Below, piece after piece: positions 1 through 12,400 of a stretch of 64,000 bases of DNA; the first letter of the stretch is position 1, and each line of letters starts with the position of its first letter. The stretch covers positions 5,146,001 to 5,210,000 of the forward strand of contig JABYQQ010000001.1 of the NCBI GenBank assembly GCA_022605405.1, written 5' to 3'. The notes beneath the pieces are model-generated. The model ran no database searches. It saw nothing but the letters and a program-made list of their open reading frames with translations, and was not told where the DNA came from. The position numbers and the translations under genes are program-made. The DNA is from Earliella scabrosa (lineage: Eukaryota; Basidiomycota; Agaricomycetes; Polyporales; Polyporaceae).

Positions 1-487
1 CCCCAATTGTGACAGGTTGATGCGCTCTGCGCATCTCTACATGCGTACCCCTCGCGGATCCCTTGCGAGTCGGAGTCTCTGCGATGACAGCACACCCTGC
101 CCTGTCGCATTCTGCAAGCACGACCAAGCATGACCGTCGAAAGCCCTCGAACAGCGGCAGGACATGCAGCACACATCTCCCCGCTCGCTCGGCCACCTCA
201 TCTCGCTCGACTTCGTGCATATCGGTTTATTCCTGTTCCTCGAACTCTGTATCATACCCTCTTCACCACGCACTCTCACCTTCCCTACTCAGCTTCCCTC
301 TTGCCCGCGCTGGCCGGACTCTCGCACCCTTTGCCTCATGCTGGCACCCCCAACAAAACGTCTATCAAGGTCCAAGCCAACTCCTGTCCGGACTAGATGT
401 GTGCAGATCATATTACAGCAATGGTGTATGGTAATAAGGATCCAAATAGTCATTAAGCAGATGATAATGTAGACTGAGCAACCAATT
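1..487. other. Left-edge intergenic segment
   Basis: No gene is supported here. Short open frames on both strands lack splice support or recognisable motifs. A TCTCTAC string preceded by A lies at 34, which resembles Helitron 5' ends, but the motif is short and could be chance. The segment ends at the stop codon of the minus-strand gene at 488. Confidence 0.4.
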
Positions 488-1802
488 CTAGACTGAACTT
501 CCAGACAACATAATGCTATCCCCATCGCGAGCGTGAGAACTACGCGGAGCGCGGTCATCAAGACAAAGGCGCTTCATTGCCGCCTGGGGGACCTTGCCCT
601 GATCTCCATCCTGCGACGAGTTCTCTCCATATCCTACCTTGCGCTTGACCTTCTTCAGCGGTGACACCGGAGTCTTGGAAATCGCCTCAATAGCAGCGAT
701 GTTATATTCCTAATAGCCAGTCAGCGCCCACAAGTTGACACGCAGACACGTTAAACATACCGATTCAGCCTCTCGATCAAGAAGACACATCGCTCGCAAC
801 TTGGGAACGAAGACATAGTCATGCCGACCCACTCGAACGACCTGAAAGCTGACTTGCACTTCAACCATGTTGCTCAAGTGGAAGAACTCAGGCTTGTATG
901 GATCAAAGATGAATCTATGGAGATGCGGATTATAAGTGACGGAGGAAGCGGAAGGTTGAGCGAACATACTCAGGCTCCTCCCCATGGGGAGCGTCCACGG
1001 TGCGTTTCCAGTAGTCCACGTGGTTCTCAGCAGTATGGATCTCTGTGCGAAGCAGAGGACGAAGAATGTTGAAGGGATCAACGAACTCCGCAAGATCTTG
1101 CTTCCTCTCCCCTTCTCCGTCTTTCGCAGACATCAGTATACGATTACTGAAAGTCAGCGTCAGACTCTCCCCTCCATCACAGCCTGGTGCCCAGGTGCAG
1201 AGCTGACAACCCCTGGTGGACAGGTGCATCTTGAACGCATGGTACACCGTGCTCACCCCGCGTACAGCAGAGTGGAAGTATTGTGACCCCAGCCCGGTCA
1301 GGGTGACAGTCTGCTTCATGTCGATGAGACGGTTGGGGTTACGGGGAATACTGGATGATGGATGGAATATATCTTGGGATGGTGTGTGGCATGAAAGACG
1401 TCAATGACTTACTGGAACTGACGAACCGGCGGCAGGGTCGACTCCAATAAGAAACCCTGCAAGTTCATCACGACCTCCTCAACGTCTCCTGCCCGAGTTG
1501 GCTCCTTGTATACCAGCATCAGACAGCGACCTCGTTGACGCTCCAAAACATCTGCAAACTTGTCGAAGTCGATGTTCTACAGCAGAAAAGTGAGCGATGG
1601 CTCTCATAATGGGATCACGCAGGCTTACGTTTCCAACAGTATACAGTTCACGAAAAGAGGGGCCATCATCAGCGGATATGGACCTCTTCATCTCGGCATC
1701 GAGAAGTTCCCCTAACGAAGAGTTGGTATCCGGCAAAATAGATACGTGAGTGAACTTACGATACTTCTGAGGGTTTGCTCGAAGTTCTGCAAGGTAGGAC
1801 AT
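488..1802 (-). CDS. Unrecognised 348-aa protein divergent from the Helitron-side genes
   Basis: I do not recognise a named domain. A six-exon model keeps phase at every junction: complement(488..709, 761..914, 970..1350, 1413..1576, 1629..1711, 1760..1802), with short introns bearing GTAAG/GTATG donors and TAG/CAG acceptors. The start chosen is the Met beginning MSYLAEL; a longer upstream reading adds a Cys-rich stretch without splice support. The middle contains PRNPNRLIDMKQTVTLTG, followed by an aromatic-rich part with FDPYKPEFFHLSNM and VPKLRAMCLLDRE; the C-terminal 70 residues are Lys/Ser rich and look disordered. It is transcribed away from the plus-strand gene at 2,576 across about 770 bp that may hold a shared promoter. 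Its place beside the Helitron transposase makes an accessory role possible, but that is inference. Confidence 0.7.
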
Positions 1803-2575
1803 GGTTGGGTGCAGTGGAGAAAGCAACAGCAGAGGGCGATCGATGTCACGCAGAGTCAAAGGTCTGGGGCAGAAAAGGTGACAGGACGATCTGCGCAAGT
1901 TCGTATATGTGACGGACGTCCGTGCGGACTTTGCTGACGCGGAGAGCAACCAGTGGTCATTGCCATTTGCACATACGGGCCCTTCTTTCCGTGCGCAGTG
2001 TTTCATGTTTGCGCCGTGGCAGGCGGGAAAGCCACGCAGAGCCTGCAGGCAACACTGCCGACAGTCGGGACAGCGGGGCCATGAAGCTATCCAGGGCAAG
2101 CGGGTCGCTTATTTGGGAAGTGCGCCGCCTGCTCAGTTCCTCTCTATTCTCCTGTTTTGCAGAACAGCGTTCTCCCCAGTTTCTCTCTGTATCTAGCTCT
2201 GTGTTCATGAAGAAGTTCATCACAATGTTCTGACTTTTGTCTCTCTACACGCAGGGGAACCACCCACATAAATGGTGTTTGTGCAACTACCGCCTTATTT
2301 CGCATAATGATACGTGTTCGCCCCGCGTTTGTCCCGGGGCCGCCGTCGCTTAGTTTGCCCTTGCCCAGCAGTCTTGTGGCTGCGACCACCGGATGGTGTT
2401 TGGGGACCAGGGTGTTCTGGGTCTTGACGGAGCAAGATATAAGAGGGCCGACCTTGCTGTCTGGCCTCCAGAGTTCGTCATTCTCGCGCTCTATTCCGCA
2501 CTTGCCCCCTATCGCATTTCGCATTCCTGCCACTCCTCCACTTCTCAACTTCTCCACTTCTCTCTATTTCTCATC
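1803..2575. promoter_or_regulatory. Divergent intergenic promoter region
   Basis: This stretch separates two divergently read genes. An ATATAAG TATA-like element lies at 2,437-2,443, about 135 bp before the plus-strand ATG at 2,576, followed by a pyrimidine-rich leader rich in CTTCTC. This fits a fungal core promoter for the plus-strand gene. No TATA is obvious for the minus-strand gene. Confidence 0.45.
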
Positions 2576-5500
2576 ATGTCTACTCGTGCTTCTGGTCGCA
2601 ACCGTGTTCCCTCTGCCAAGGCTGCTGCTGCAGCGCAGGCTACGCCCCGCAAGGCTGGTTCCAAGAGCACCACCAAAGCGACCCCGAACAAGGCAGCGGG
2701 CAAGGAGTCTGCCCCAAAGGCTACTCCTGCGTATGTTCAGGTCTTCGCCTTGTCGCTGTTGTATGTTAACTTTGTTTCCATAGTGCGAAGGGGGGACGCG
2801 GTCGCTCCACCACCAAAAAACCTCTGACGTATGTTGCTTCTCTTCAACACGTATACACGCTTTAATGCTCCCCAGACCTGAGGAGGTACCTTCTGATCTG
2901 GACCATGACGAAGAAGTCCAGGTAGCCAAGACTCCGTACGTCATGCATATTGTAACTCTTCGCTTTGCCTTTATTCTAACCCTCCCTCAGTGTGAAGGGC
3001 GGTCGTGGTCGCACGAAGGCGCGGGAGGAGAGGTGAGTCCCTCATTCGCGTTTGATCTGCACACATTCTAACTTCACCAGTCCCGAGGTGTTGCCTCCTG
3101 CAGTCGACGACGAGGCAGATGAAGTTGATGAAGAGGAGGCTGAGAAGGAGGGTAATCACCCTGATGATGAGGAGAACTTTGAGGAGGCAACCGCGGAGGA
3201 CATCTCGTGCGTATTCATCTACTTCCTCTACGATCACCTTCTGAACCCCAGCAGTGAGGATGAAGATATGCCTAAGGGGCATGGCAAGAACAAGAACATC
3301 ACCACTGTTGAAGATTCTGACGATGAGGAATATGTGGAGATTGACACTCGTGCTGCTAAACGCACTGGTCGTGCTGTCACTCCTGACAGTCCCCGTGTTT
3401 GGTGAGTAGCTCCTTTCTTGACCATGCCTTATGTGCTAACATAGGAACAGTCGTTCTCGTAAGGATGGACATGTTCCAGAGAGTCAAGGTAGTCCCTCGC
3501 CGCAGTAAGTGTCCATCTTTTGTCTCGACTTTGTTCTCATTATAGTATAGGAAACATGCGGCCGTGAAGAAACCCAAGTTCGGGGTCGGGGCGAGCGTTA
3601 CCACTTCTACCCGCAACAAGCGAGGCAAGGCGTAAGTCCAATAACCAAACCCTCTCAATATTTGTACATTCTAACACATGTACCACACAGGTCATACTCT
3701 GATGACGACTCGGAGCCTGAGTAGGTATCTTTTCAGCTCATGCAATGCACTTGCTGAAATTTGCTGCAGGGTGTCGCCGTCTAAGAAGAAGCGCATCTCG
3801 TGAGTTTATCATTATATATCTGCCACAATTATATCTCACTTCCGTAGAACTCCGCAGGATGAAGACGACGAAGATGTCGTCATGGTGGAGGACACTCCTC
3901 CGCGCACCATTAAGAAGAAGTGAGTTGAACATTAATTGGCTTTTTGAAATGACTAGCTCATCTTGTTGCTGTAGAACTCCTGCGCCTACTCCTGCTCGTG
4001 TCAAGAAGACGACCTCCAGCAACGAGGCTGGTCCCTCTGCCCGCGTCTCTCGCCCTCTTCCTCGTCGCGTCACCATGAACAAGGATTCCCAGGCTGGCCC
4101 TGTCAAGACCGCCAAGGGGGTTAAGGCGCCGAAGTAAGATCTCTACGGTGTTTATCTTGACGCAACAAGTCTTCATCTCTTTTCATAACCCCTTTCGTAG
4201 CTCTGCGGAGATCTTTTTTAATCCATCCAATGTTGATCCCACGTCAGAAGAGTAATGCTTCATTTATGATACACATGTTTCTCCCTTCTCATCTTGCATC
4301 GTACCCCTTAGATACTGCCGCCAGACAAAGCTGTTCGTGAACCACATGGACTCTGTCACCAACAGCGATGTTGATGATGTTGCAGACCAGTATGTCGTTG
4401 CCTCTAATGATATGCATGTGCTTCGTTCTAAATTGGTGTGCCATCTAGAATGGAAGATGTGCATCTGAAGAGCGACTTCGATGCAGAAGACCAGCCAGTC
4501 CACATGGAGACTGATGAGGAGACTGTGGACGTGTAAGTACATATTGATCACATCACATCTGCATCTTCTCAAACAATGTCAACAGTGCTGAGAAAGAGGT
4601 TGCCATTAAGGGTAAAGGACGAGCAGTTCGTTTTGCTGAGTACGTGTGTCGCGCTATTTGCAATGATGAATTCTTGATGACCATGTCTAATATAGGGATG
4701 ACGCAGCAGCAGCAGCTGCTGCTGCTGCCAAGGCTAAGGCAGTAGAGAGGGCATTGGCCAACGATGTTGGAGTTCGCCATCTCGATCGTGTGGATGATGG
4801 AATTCTCGACTATGACACCCCTGGAGCTTTGTGCGACTTGCTCCGTGACACCTATGGGTCGCTTCCCACCTGCAGGTATGTTATATAGTCTTGCAACATT
4901 ACAGCATGTCGTACTGACAGTGCAAAAGGCCCTGTCTCTATGACACCGGTAGCCACACTCTTAGCTCTGCTCTACTTGGCGAGCACATTCTCAATGGTCC
5001 ATATGATCTGGATGTTAAGTACGTACTAGCTTTCTGTCTAACATATCCATGCTAACACCCTTTACAAGCTCCGTGATGGATCTTGTTCTGTTCAGCAGTG
5101 ATGGCGTTCGGGATGATCCTCTGGTCATCAACCCTGCTAGAGCTAACCCGCTCAAAGCAATGCCGTATCTCTACACCGGTGCCAAGAACAAAGTGCTCAC
5201 GGCGAAGATTCCAGGCACTGCCATCCCTCCTCGCTTCATCTGTGCCACAGTCGTCGTTGCGGTGGGCTGTCACATTGTGTGGCCAACGCAGATGCAGAAG
5301 GACACATCAAAGATGATCAAGGAGATACTGGGGGTGCCTCTCCGCGGGGAGATTGAACGCGCTACTGCCTTTTATGGGACAGTGTTTGGCCAGAGGGTTC
5401 TTGGACTTCAGAACTTTACGGCTGGAGGACCAGATGAGAAACAGATTGCACTGGTTTTCCGCACGTATCCCTCTGAGACTGCCAACAACACTGCCAGCCG

Positions 5501-6008
5501 TGAGTGCTTTTTGAATGCTGTTACAAACATCACTCTGATAGCATTGCAAGTTCCTTCCCTTAGAGGCATGGGCGCAACTCCATCCCGTCTGCAGCAGAAG
5601 AAGGGTCCTTCTAGGGCACGAATGGATTCCAACCCTTCTCGGTCTCTTCTTGAGATGCGCGACAAGACCAGCTGGACCACTGCTGATGAGAGTACGCATC
5701 TCTTTAACGTCTACATTTTCAGTCTCTTACTACTTGGCATAGTTGCCATCTGGGATGCACGCGAATACTTTCAAAGCAACAAGAACGCGGACAAGCAGTA
5801 CCATCACGAGCTGCTAACGTCTCTTCCTCGTCTTCCATTTGACCTGGAGTATGGTGATCTTGCCATCGTCTACCACAGCGTCAACACCTATGCAGTGACC
5901 CGCGGCAAGCAGGACAAGATTCCGACGTTTGCAGAGGCAAACACTGCGCTCTCCATGAACCTTTATGGTGTTGCGTTGGTTGCGAAGTGGAACAGCCGCT
6001 CTGTCTGA
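2576..6008 (+). CDS. Multi-exon protein, charged disordered N-terminus and globular C-terminus
   Basis: The gene starts MSTRASGRNRVPSAK and is broken by well over ten introns of roughly 50-60 bp. The first half is low complexity: Ala/Lys/Thr-rich, with repeated GGRGR motifs like AT-hook cores, alternating with Asp/Glu runs (EDSDDEEYVEID) and an Ala run near 4,705. The second half, from about 4,760, is globular and includes LYDTGSHTLSSALLGEHIL and, in the exon from 5,070, INPARANPLKAMPYLYTGAK. The last intron (5,691-5,740) joins in phase to AIWDAREYFQ. The protein ends NSRSV at 6,008. It resembles a large family of Agaricomycete hypothetical proteins I know only by appearance. The charged N-terminus suggests a nuclear, nucleic-acid-associated protein (inference). 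It lies 477 bp upstream of, and in the same direction as, the Helitron transposase. Confidence 0.7.
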
Positions 6009-6484
6009 CGTGTTATGTTTCTCGGATAGAGATACCTTTGATCTGTCCATGCCGTCTTCAACAGACGTCGTATTGTGGATGGCAGATTGCAAATCTTGGA
6101 GTGGCATATCTGATTTTGTCTTGTCTTGGTTTCTATCGTAGTCTCGTTGCATATGCGTAATGATCATGCCATCTCTAATGTGATTCATTTCTTATGCATG
6201 CTTTGTGAATTTGACTGGCAAGTCTACGGAATCAGCAATTTTGCTCGGTCGTTAGCAGCTAGAAGAGCAGCACGCCATGTGAGACATGTCATGTGCGTTT
6301 ATATCACGTGAATGGATGTTCAACTTCAGAGAGAGCGCCCAGAGGTTGAACTTTACCACATCTCTGACGACTCTGATCTCTTTTGAAACGCAAACCATCC
6401 TCCACAATGCAGCTCCAGTCATGGCAATATGTTATGACCCTTTATGGCGTCATATTGCTACTGTACAGCTGCAGATATGCAATA

Positions 6485-9400
6485 ATGTCCACTACTACTC
6501 AAGCCGCTGTACCAAGCATAGCCTTGAAAGCGTATAGTGGATCTGTTAGTGGTATGTGTCTCAATGGTGATATGTTCCTAGTATTGCCTGCTAACTCACA
6601 CCTCCAGATTGGTTTCCCCTCTCCATGAATGAGTTTTACATAGAACAGACGGGTTTGGCAGACGCCCACATTGCATGTTCTGCGCCCCTTGAGGGCAGGG
6701 TTTTGGGAGGCACCCTCTTGGCAAGCACTCCCATTCAGAGCCATTCTAGCATTATGTGCATGCGGCCTAATAGCAAGTCTGAGACTTTTAATAGAGTTGT
6801 ACATGAAATGTATCAAGCTGATGATCGTGCATGGTATCTGCATGCTTTGAATCATAACCGACTTATCATATATCTGGCAAAGTTGAGATGCATACAAAAT
6901 ATGTATAGAAGACATGACTTTCTAGTGCTACTTGACTGTGATCAAGTAGTTTATCGTGTCAGCCACCACATCACCTGTACTACAGCGGCAGTGCAATGGA
7001 ACGGTGAATGCAAACAACCATCATGTAATGGAGGGGAACAAATGTTCACAGCACAGACCGGAGGCAAAGGTAACATGCGTGTTTGGTCAGCATCAGATCT
7101 ATCAAAATATAGAGTCATTGGAGATGTGGTTCAATCTGCTGCCTATCGGTATCGAGGATACATACTCGAACGGGATTTTGTAAGTAGAGGCGAACTAGTA
7201 GCTGCATTTATTCCTTTGGTGGAACTAGTTCCAAAGTTAAGCAAATCTACTCTGAGCGATATTGCCCTTAAGCACAATGTGACCTGTGGATCTGTAAGAC
7301 AATCCAAAACTGCAATCATTACCAAAATTAGATCTCATGTCTGTGCTAATTGCCCAGCATATGTTTGCGTGTTCCAAGCAGAGAAAAGCCCTGAGCCTGC
7401 GAAGCAAAGAATGGCTGCAATGAGAAAGCGGCGACTGGAAAATCTAGCTCCAAAGCCAGCAAATTTTCCTCCTGAACCGTTAACAAAAGAGTTAGAGGCT
7501 GAGGTGATCAGAGGCTTCGCGCAAGACATACAAGTTGAGAACTTTCTAGAGTCTGCATGTGCAGTATGTGGGCTGCTGACCCCCCAAAAAGACTTACAGA
7601 ATATGTCCACATGTGAAGTAGACCTAAATCTCTTGATCCCTAATGGCCCAGTAACGCGAAAGGAGAGATGTTGCACTGAAGATCCAATTGAAGATGTAGC
7701 AGGACCTGTTCTAATTTCACATTGTAATGACATATGTCCGTTGTGCTTAAAGGATCTAAGAGTTGGCAAATTGCCACACGATGCTTTAGCAAATGGTCTA
7801 TGGGTGGGAGATGTACCACCACAGCTACAAGATCTAAGTTGGACAGAGAAGTTACTTATTTCACGCGTAAAGCACAATATCTGCATAGTCAAAGTCCATG
7901 TATCAGGAATGTCTAAAATGAAAGCCAATGTGGTTAGCCACTCTCTCCCCATGCCCAAAATATATAAGGTTCTGCCTCCTGCACGAGAGGATCTGGATGA
8001 AGTTCTAGCCTTTATGTACATAGGACCCAATGTTCCAACCTATCGAGAATATAAGCGAACACCCATGCTTGTGAGAAGAAACAAAGTTAAAGAAGCATTA
8101 GAGTGGTTAAAGCTTAATCACTCCGATTATGCAGATCTTGATATATCATATGAGAACCTGGATGCATATCCTGAAGACGAGCCTCCAGTAGTAGTCAATT
8201 ATACTGAAAGCATGGCATCCAATAAAGATCCTGAGGCCAGTGCTGTTAATGACAACGAGCAAGATGAAGGAGTTGATGAAGGAGATTGTCCATTTGTGGT
8301 GCATGGACTAACTGGAACCAAATTATCTCAGCTTGCAGATATGAGACCATATGAAATCACTGCACGTGCTGTTGAGCACTTTAAGTCCAATGGCAAAGCA
8401 TTGGGGATTGGACAGGCCAAACAGCCAGAGAGTATCTATGATAATCCTCAGCTGTACCCTCAGATGTTCCCTTGGTTATTCCCATATGGACTTGGAGGAC
8501 TGAATAATATGTGTAGTCATGGACGTAAACCGGTGTCTGAAGAGAGACGGAAACAACAACTGCTTATGTATCATGATAAAAGATTTCAGCTAGAGCCTTT
8601 GTTTCCTCTAGTGGCACTGAATCATGAGCAGATGAAAAAGGCCACAACAGGGGGATACATACTTGCTGATCGTACCAAGTTCAAAGATATAGCTCAGAGA
8701 ATTGTGAACATAGATTTGGCAACACTACGGGACATTATTGAACGTCTGAAGACTGGGCCTGTCAAGCCAGAGACTGATGCTGAAAAAGAGTGTTTCAAAG
8801 TTCTTAATGACTTGGATCACGTAAATCACAGAGTTCAGGGTTCAATCACTAGTAAAAAATATATGCGACAGGAGATATGGTCACTGGTGTCATATCTAGG
8901 TGCGCCATCATGGTTTATTACTTTTGCTCCTGCTGATGTTAAACATCCCGTCGCATTGTACATGGCAGATACTAAACAAACCTTTGTTCCAACTTTCCGC
9001 AATCAAGATGAAAGACTTCGGTTAATAGCAAATAATCCTGTAGCTGGGGCTAGATTCTTTAACATGATTGTCAAACTGTTTCTCAAACATGTACTGGGCG
9101 AGGGACTGGAACGACCAGGCATTTATGGGGAAACAGCAGGGTACTACGGAACAGTGGAGCAGCAAGGTCGACTGACCTTACATTTACATATGCTGGTTTG
9201 GATCCGTAACTCTCTGACACCACAAGATATTCGTGATCGCATTATGGATCCTGAGTCCACATTTCAAAAAGAAATGGTTGAATATCTTGAAAGTGTACAC
9301 AAGGGGGAATTTGCAACAGGAGATATGGATTCAGTAAAGGAAGAAATTGACAGTCTCAAGCAGAAAAATCCCTTTCGGGTGCCAGCAACAGAGCGTCTCC

Positions 9401-12400
9401 CTACTATTCCTCCTTTGCAATGTCAGCATAGTGAAGATCCTGAATGTCAGAAATGTGTTGCCTATGCCAAGTGGTGGAATGGTTACATCAAAGAGGTTGA
9501 CGAGATTTTATATGCATCTAATGTTCACAAATGTACCACACGTGCCAGAAAGGGCAAAGTCCCCAAAGGCACACAGAATGGACTACAAGAGGCTGATAAC
9601 CGGGGATGTACTGATCCTGTGACTAAGGTGTGCAAGGCAAGATTTCCCCGTGACGTATTTGCAGAAACAGCTGTTGACCCAGAGACTGGCGCATTAATTA
9701 TGAAAAAAGGAGAGCCGTGGCTAAATACTTTTACTCCAGCAGCATCATATCTTTTGCGGTGTAATCATGATGTGACCAGTCTACTCTCAGGAACCGCAAT
9801 CAAGTCTGTTATTGCATATGTTGCTGATTATATTACTAAAACCCCTCTGAAGACACATGTTATGTTTCAATCTATTGAAAAGATCTTTCAGAGAAATGCA
9901 GAACTGCTGGGAGGTGATCGCACAGCAAAAGATAAGGCACGCAGTTTGATCACCAAAATGGTTAATGCTCTTACAGCAGCATCAGAAATCGGAGGACCAA
10001 TGGCCTCAATGTATCTGCTTAAGCATCCTGACCATTATACCAGTCATCAGTTCCGTCCGTGTTATTGGCGTGGTTATGTTCTAGAAGTGATGCGTGCATG
10101 GAGTGACTCTAAAGATATAACACCAGAGGGCAAATCCACAGTTGTAGTCGACTGCGAGGATAATCAGGATGAGGGTACAAAGAAAATTGTTGCCTTGTCT
10201 CCTGTAATTGATTACATGTATAGACCACCAGAATATGAATCTATCACGGTGTATGACTGGATTAGAAGATATCATAAGCGTCCTATACCAAAGCGTAAGA
10301 GAAAATTCCAAATAAAGCGTGTAGTTACACCTGTAGCTACGACGGCAGATGATTCAGATGACTTCGAAAATGACTACTTTGTTGATGAAGGTGTTCTATC
10401 CAGACATGTGCCCACAGGTTATGTTGATCCACAGGAAGAGCTGGATCAGTATGATGTAGATGAGGCAGATGCAGTACAGTCTGATGATGAAGTTACTGGT
10501 AACAATGCAGATTCAAATATAGATACCAAATGTCAAGGAGGGGGCCGCTGCACAGCCTATGAGGAGGAAGAATCATCAGAGGATGAGCTGTTGTTAACGG
10601 AAAAATCAAATGCCAACCTCAATGATGAAACCAAAATACAATCACAGATGAGAATGCGAGCTCCATCCTACTTGAACTTTCATGGGAAACATCCTCAAGC
10701 AGACACACATGAAGTTTGCTTGATGGATGAAGAGTCATCATATGTGCCCAACTTTATAGGTGGGGCCATTCCACGTAAGGATTCTGGAAGCCGAGAGGAG
10801 TACTGTATGACCATGCTAACTCTGTTCAAACCATGGAGATCTGGCAAAGACTTGAGAGACCGTGAAGATATGCAGTGGAGTGATGTATTTGACCAATACT
10901 CTTTCTGTGACAGGCAAAAAGAAATTATGAGATTCTTCCATATTCGTTATGAGTGTAATGATGCAAGAGATGATTTCTCTGCCATGCGCAAGCAAGCAGA
11001 AAGAGGTGGACGCTATCCTATGAATATGAGTGAAGAAGACATGAATGAGATAGAAACCCAAGGTTATATCTTTGATGGAGAAGCAGTAGGCACAGATAAG
11101 GAAAATGAATTAGTTAATGGCAATGACTGGAACCAAGACGGTGATGCGGAGATACTGAGAAAGTCAAGAGTGGCTACTGTGGAAAACATCATGAACAAAG
11201 CTGGATGGATGGATCGCATGCAGCTGAATGATGGTTATCAGATGCCAAAGATTCCCAAAAGACTGAAGCCAGAGAAACCAAAAGATGGACTAAACTGGAA
11301 GACTTTGCTGGATAAATTGCGACAGGACATCTTGGAAGGCAGGGCAGCCGAAGCTGGTCAGAAGAAGGAATCCAGTACTGGCCAACTTCCTGTGAATGAT
11401 GAGGTCAACAAAGTAAAATTGGTAAATAAGGAGTACTTTCTGAGCAAAGACTTTGAGATTAAAGATCCACAGGCCAAAGTGCTGATCAAGAACACTATCC
11501 AAAAGTTCAGTCTTAATGAGGAACAAGAGCGTGCATTCCGCATTGTTGCCAATCACGCAGTAGAGTCCTGTGGTGAACATCTTAAGATGTACTTAGGAGG
11601 CATGGCAGGAACTGGCAAGTCGCAGGTTATTAAAGCACTATCACACTTTTTCGCTGAAAGACATGAAAGCTACCGTTTTATGTGTCTTGCTCCCACTGGC
11701 TCAGCAGCTGCACTCATTGGAGGCTCTACATATCATTCCATGCTGGGATTCCGCTCTAAGGATTCAACAGAGTCCATTGCGGCCATGCATCAAGTTCGAG
11801 AAAGACTTCGTTTTGTTCAGTATATCTTTCTAGATGAAGTTAGTATGGTGGATTGCCACAGTCTGTATAAGATATGCTCTAAGATGTGTTCTGCTTTGCA
11901 AAATGATGGTGCACCATTTGGTGGGATTAACATGATATTTGCAGGTGATTTTGCTCAGCTTGCTCCTGCAATGGGTGGCAAGCCACTTTATGCGCACGAT
12001 GTTGGCAGAGTGATTCATCGTACACATGATCATTTAAAACAGAAGGCATCCATAGGCAAAGCTCTCTGGCATCAGTTTACCACAGTGGTAATTCTTCGAC
12101 AAAACATGCGTCAAAGATCCCAGAAACCAGAGGATGCTAAACTGCGCACAGCTCTTGAAAATCTGAGATATCGAGCATGCACTGAGGATGACATCAAATT
12201 AGTACAATCAAGAGTTGCAGGCAGAGGTAAAGATCAACCCAAACTGAACCAACCAAGGTTCCGCAATGTGTCAGTTATTACATCCTGGAACTCTTATCGT
12301 GACAAGATAAATGACATGGGGTGTCTACGCTTTGCCCAGGAAAACCGTCAAGTGCTCAGATCATTCTACTCCATAGATAAACTGACATCAGAAGGTGATC

